Assembly (NCBI GenBank): GCA_021772235.1
Contig: JAJFMI010000080.1
Span: 1-6,719, forward strand
Direction: 5' to 3'
Source of the DNA: Chlamydiota bacterium
GTDB taxonomy: Bacteria; Chlamydiota; Chlamydiia; Chlamydiales; JAJFMI01
Length of the DNA stretch: 6,719 bases
Both the position numbers and the translations under genes were made by a program. The notes under the pieces are model-generated. The model had not been told where the DNA came from. It saw nothing but the letters and a program-made list of their open reading frames with translations, and did not search any database. Shown here piece by piece: positions 5,116 through 6,719 of the stretch (position 1 is the first letter of the stretch; each line of letters begins with the position of its first letter).

Positions 5116-6394
5116 ACTGTTTTTTCCCTTACTACTGTTAGGATTTCTATTTAGTGATCCCCCCCCTCTTCCCTGGGAAAATGCGGTAAAAGAGCACTTA
5201 CCTCCTGGCGTTCCAGTTCAAGATTATACTCCTACTGTTGTTCCCAATGGATCAACAGCCAAATATCAAATTGTTGATGGAGTAAAAGTCTTTCATTTAA
5301 CTGCAGAAGAAATTGAATGGGAGGTCGCTAAAGGATTTACAATCAAAACCTGGGGATTTAATGGTTCTGTCCCAGGTCCTATGATTGAAGTTGCTGAGGG
5401 AGATAGAGTGCGGATCTATGTCACAAATAAACTTCCTGCACCGACAACTGTTCATTGGCATGGCGTTTTAATTGTCTGTGGAATGGATGGAGTGGCAGGG
5501 GTTACGCAGCCCGCTATTCCCCCTGGAGAAACCTATCTTTACGAATTTATTTTTCCCGACAGCGGGACTTTTATGTATCACCCACACTTTGACGGCATGA
5601 CGCAAGAGGGTATGGGTTTAATGGGCATGATTGTTGTGCACAAAAGAGAACCTGACCCAGCAAAACGTCCCGACCGCGACTTTGCAATTATGCTTCATGA
5701 GTGGAACATTGATGTGGGTACGGCAAGGCCCAATACTTTGAGAATGGATTTTAATGTTTTAACGATGAATGGCAGAGTGATGCCCGATACAGAACCCCTT
5801 GTTGCGGAATTGGGAGACAAAATCTGGGTGCGTTATGGAAATTTAAGCGCTATGGACCACCACCCGATTCATCTGCATGGCTATTCTTTTAAAATCATTG
5901 GGTCCGACGGGGGATGGGCAAAAGATCCATCTGTTTTACTTCCAGAAACCACCGTTCTTGTTCCTGTGGGCTCTGCAAAAGTCATTGAGTTTCTTGCGAA
6001 CAATCCAGGAGATTGGATTTTTCACTGTCATATGACGCATCACACTATGAATCAGATGGGGCACCAGTTTCCCAATATGGTGGGCATGGACGTGGGCGAT
6101 TTTGATAAAAGGGTGCGCAAGCTCATTCCTGGCTATATGACGATGGGTGTTACAGGAATGAAAGATATGACGAAAACAGGAATGCCGATCCCAAAAAATA
6201 GCATCCCTATGTTGGGTTATGATGGCCCTTTTGGCCAAACTGTATTTGGCGGAATGGCCAATATCTTAAGAGTTAGAGAAAAAACTGATCACTATAAAGA
6301 TCCAGGTCCTTATGCATTTCCTAGAGGATCGATGGCAAGTCCCGCAACAATTGGTGACCTGCAAAGAGATGGAATCCTTCTTCAAAATCAATAA
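5099..6394 (+). CDS. Exported multicopper oxidase (copper oxidase / copper-resistance type)
   Basis: The 431-residue product has a Sec-type signal (MDIKSKLFFPLLLLGFLFS, cleavage near 19); no twin-arginine motif is present. Cupredoxin domains carry all copper motifs: HWHG (119-122) and HPH (161-163) in the first, HHPIHLHG (254-261) and HCHMTHHTMNQM (309-320) in the last. The latter matches HCHxxxHxxxxM, with Cys310 and His315 as type 1 copper ligands and Met320 as axial ligand. A Met-rich tail follows (MTMG, GMKDM, GMPIPKNSIPM, about 343-370), as in copper oxidases of resistance operons. Expected role: oxidise toxic Cu(I) outside the cytoplasm using O2. The start overlaps the TolC-family gene by 17 nt, so coupled translation is likely. 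The family usually has two or three cupredoxin domains in 430-470 residues, so the protein looks complete. Oxidation of another substrate (Mn, Fe, phenolics) cannot be excluded. Confidence 0.93.
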   Translation: MDIKSKLFFPLLLLGFLFSDPPPLPWENAVKEHLPPGVPVQDYTPTVVPNGSTAKYQIVDGVKVFHLTAEEIEWEVAKGFTIKTWGFNGSVPGPMIEVAEGDRVRIYVTNKLPAPTTVHWHGVLIVCGMDGVAGVTQPAIPPGETYLYEFIFPDSGTFMYHPHFDGMTQEGMGLMGMIVVHKREPDPAKRPDRDFAIMLHEWNIDVGTARPNTLRMDFNVLTMNGRVMPDTEPLVAELGDKIWVRYGNLSAMDHHPIHLHGYSFKIIGSDGGWAKDPSVLLPETTVLVPVGSAKVIEFLANNPGDWIFHCHMTHHTMNQMGHQFPNMVGMDVGDFDKRVRKLIPGYMTMGVTGMKDMTKTGMPIPKNSIPMLGYDGPFGQTVFGGMANILRVREKTDHYKDPGPYAFPRGSMASPATIGDLQRDGILLQNQ

Positions 6395-6467
6395 ATTTAC
6401 TGCTGTTTTCAAAAAAGAAAATGCATCCACCGCTCTTTTGAATAAATATTTAATTTGAATTCAGTCG

Positions 6468-6493
6468 CTCCTTTACCTTTTTTGAGAAAGGAG
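6468..6493. promoter_or_regulatory. Dyad overlapping the bS22-mnmG promoter (possible operator)
   Basis: CTCCTTT (6468-6474) and AAAGGAG (6487-6493) are exact complements around a 12-nt, T-rich spacer. The dyad covers the proposed -35 and spacer and abuts the -10 at 6495. As RNA it would be a 7-bp hairpin without a following T-run, so a terminator for the oxidase gene is unlikely. I see no better terminator in 6395-6467. Confidence 0.35.
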
Positions 6494-6500
6494 GTATACT
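6472..6500 (+). promoter_or_regulatory. Predicted sigma-70-type promoter for the bS22-like gene and mnmG
   Basis: TTTACC (6472-6477), a 17-bp spacer and TATACT (6495-6500). The -10 is close to consensus, the -35 matches 4 of 6. Transcription would begin near 6507, giving a leader of about 18 nt that contains GGAG (6516-6519) before ATG 6525. Confidence 0.5.
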
Positions 6501-6524
6501 CGGGTGAATATTATTGGAGCATCA

Positions 6525-6614
6525 ATGTCGTCTGTAAAGAAAAAACGTCGTTTGAAGATCTCAAAGCATAAGCGCAAAAAGCGCCGCCGCCGCGATCGTC
6601 ATAAGAAAAAATAA
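6525..6614 (+). CDS. AURKAIP1/COX24-domain small basic ribosomal protein (bS22-like)
   Basis: A 29-residue protein beginning MSSVKKKRRLKISKHKRKK and continuing with four Arg, DRH and KKK; about two thirds of residues are Lys or Arg. It matches the short bacterial AURKAIP1/COX24 family (typical form M-G/S-S-V-x-KKRRK-R-x-x-K-H), related to mitochondrial mS38/Cox24 and to bS22 found in the mycobacterial small ribosomal subunit. In those ribosomes the peptide lies in the small subunit against rRNA. GGAG at 6516-6519, 5 nt before ATG 6525, supports this start. An in-frame GTG at 6504, preceded by AAAGGAGG (6487-6494), would add seven residues, but family members usually begin at the M-S-S-V position. 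mnmG begins 8 nt downstream, so the two are likely co-transcribed. Confidence 0.85.
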   Translation: MSSVKKKRRLKISKHKRKKRRRRDRHKKK

Positions 6615-6622
6615 ATTCATTC

Positions 6623-6719
6623 ATGATTTTTGAGGAGTTCGATCTCATTGTGGTCGGAGCTGGCCATGCCGGCTGTGAAGCCGCTCACGCTTCTGCGCGC
6701 ATGGGCGCGCGCACGCTCC
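6623..6719 (+). CDS. mnmG: tRNA uridine-5-carboxymethylaminomethyl modification enzyme MnmG, N-terminal part
   Basis: The frame runs from ATG 6623 to the right edge, giving 32 residues that begin MIFEEFDLIVVGAGHAGCEA. The GxGxxG-type FAD-binding loop with GAGHAGCEAA is diagnostic of MnmG (GidA). With MnmE this enzyme builds the cmnm5 modification on the wobble uridine of several tRNAs, using FAD and methylenetetrahydrofolate-derived carbon. ATG 6623 is the only start after the in-frame stop at 6602. No clear Shine-Dalgarno precedes it, so translation may rely on coupling to the bS22-like gene ending 8 nt upstream. The rest of the gene lies outside the window. In Chlamydia this gene directly follows dnaB; here about 3 kb separates them. 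Confidence 0.95.
   Translation, partial: MIFEEFDLIVVGAGHAGCEAAHASARMGARTL

Overview
The window looks like chromosomal DNA of a chlamydia-like (environmental, Parachlamydiales-type) bacterium. The main argument is gene neighbourhood. A replicative helicase gene (dnaB) is followed, after an insertion, by mnmG, and dnaB and mnmG (gidA) are direct neighbours in the Chlamydia chromosome as I recall it. The moderate, AT-leaning composition and small lipoproteins fit this. The assignment is an inference. No rRNA or lineage marker is visible, so another host-associated bacterium is possible.

Layout. Bases 2-331 hold the 3' end of an unrecognised gene. Bases 332-2141 are accessory in character. They hold a YhcG/DUF1016-type PD-(D/E)XK nuclease gene whose natural start appears to have been lost by a one-base contraction in an A-tract. 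A 31-nt perfect palindrome lies inside that gene and a related hairpin lies exactly at its stop codon. A tRNA-Ser(GCU) follows, with an inverted copy of its 3' end just downstream and a GC-rich structured spacer. Two copies of an 84-nt palindromic element, in opposite orientation, bracket the whole 343-2078 block. Bases 2142-3581 are dnaB, apparently intact.

Bases 3624-6394 form a tightly overlapping three-gene unit: a 56-residue lipoprotein, a TolC-family outer-membrane lipoprotein and a secreted multicopper oxidase with all four copper motifs. The genes overlap by 14 and 17 nt, so they are probably translated from one mRNA. Together they look like an envelope copper-tolerance module: oxidation of Cu(I) outside the cytoplasm plus an outer-membrane channel. 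It sits between dnaB and mnmG and has probably been inserted there, perhaps by lateral transfer.

Bases 6525-6719 hold a 29-residue, extremely basic AURKAIP1/COX24-type ribosomal protein (bS22-like). The start of mnmG follows 8 nt later, so the two are probably one transcription unit. A plausible promoter and an overlapping dyad lie just upstream.

The most unusual material is the repeat-rich block around the nuclease gene and the tRNA. The copper module is the clearest functional system.
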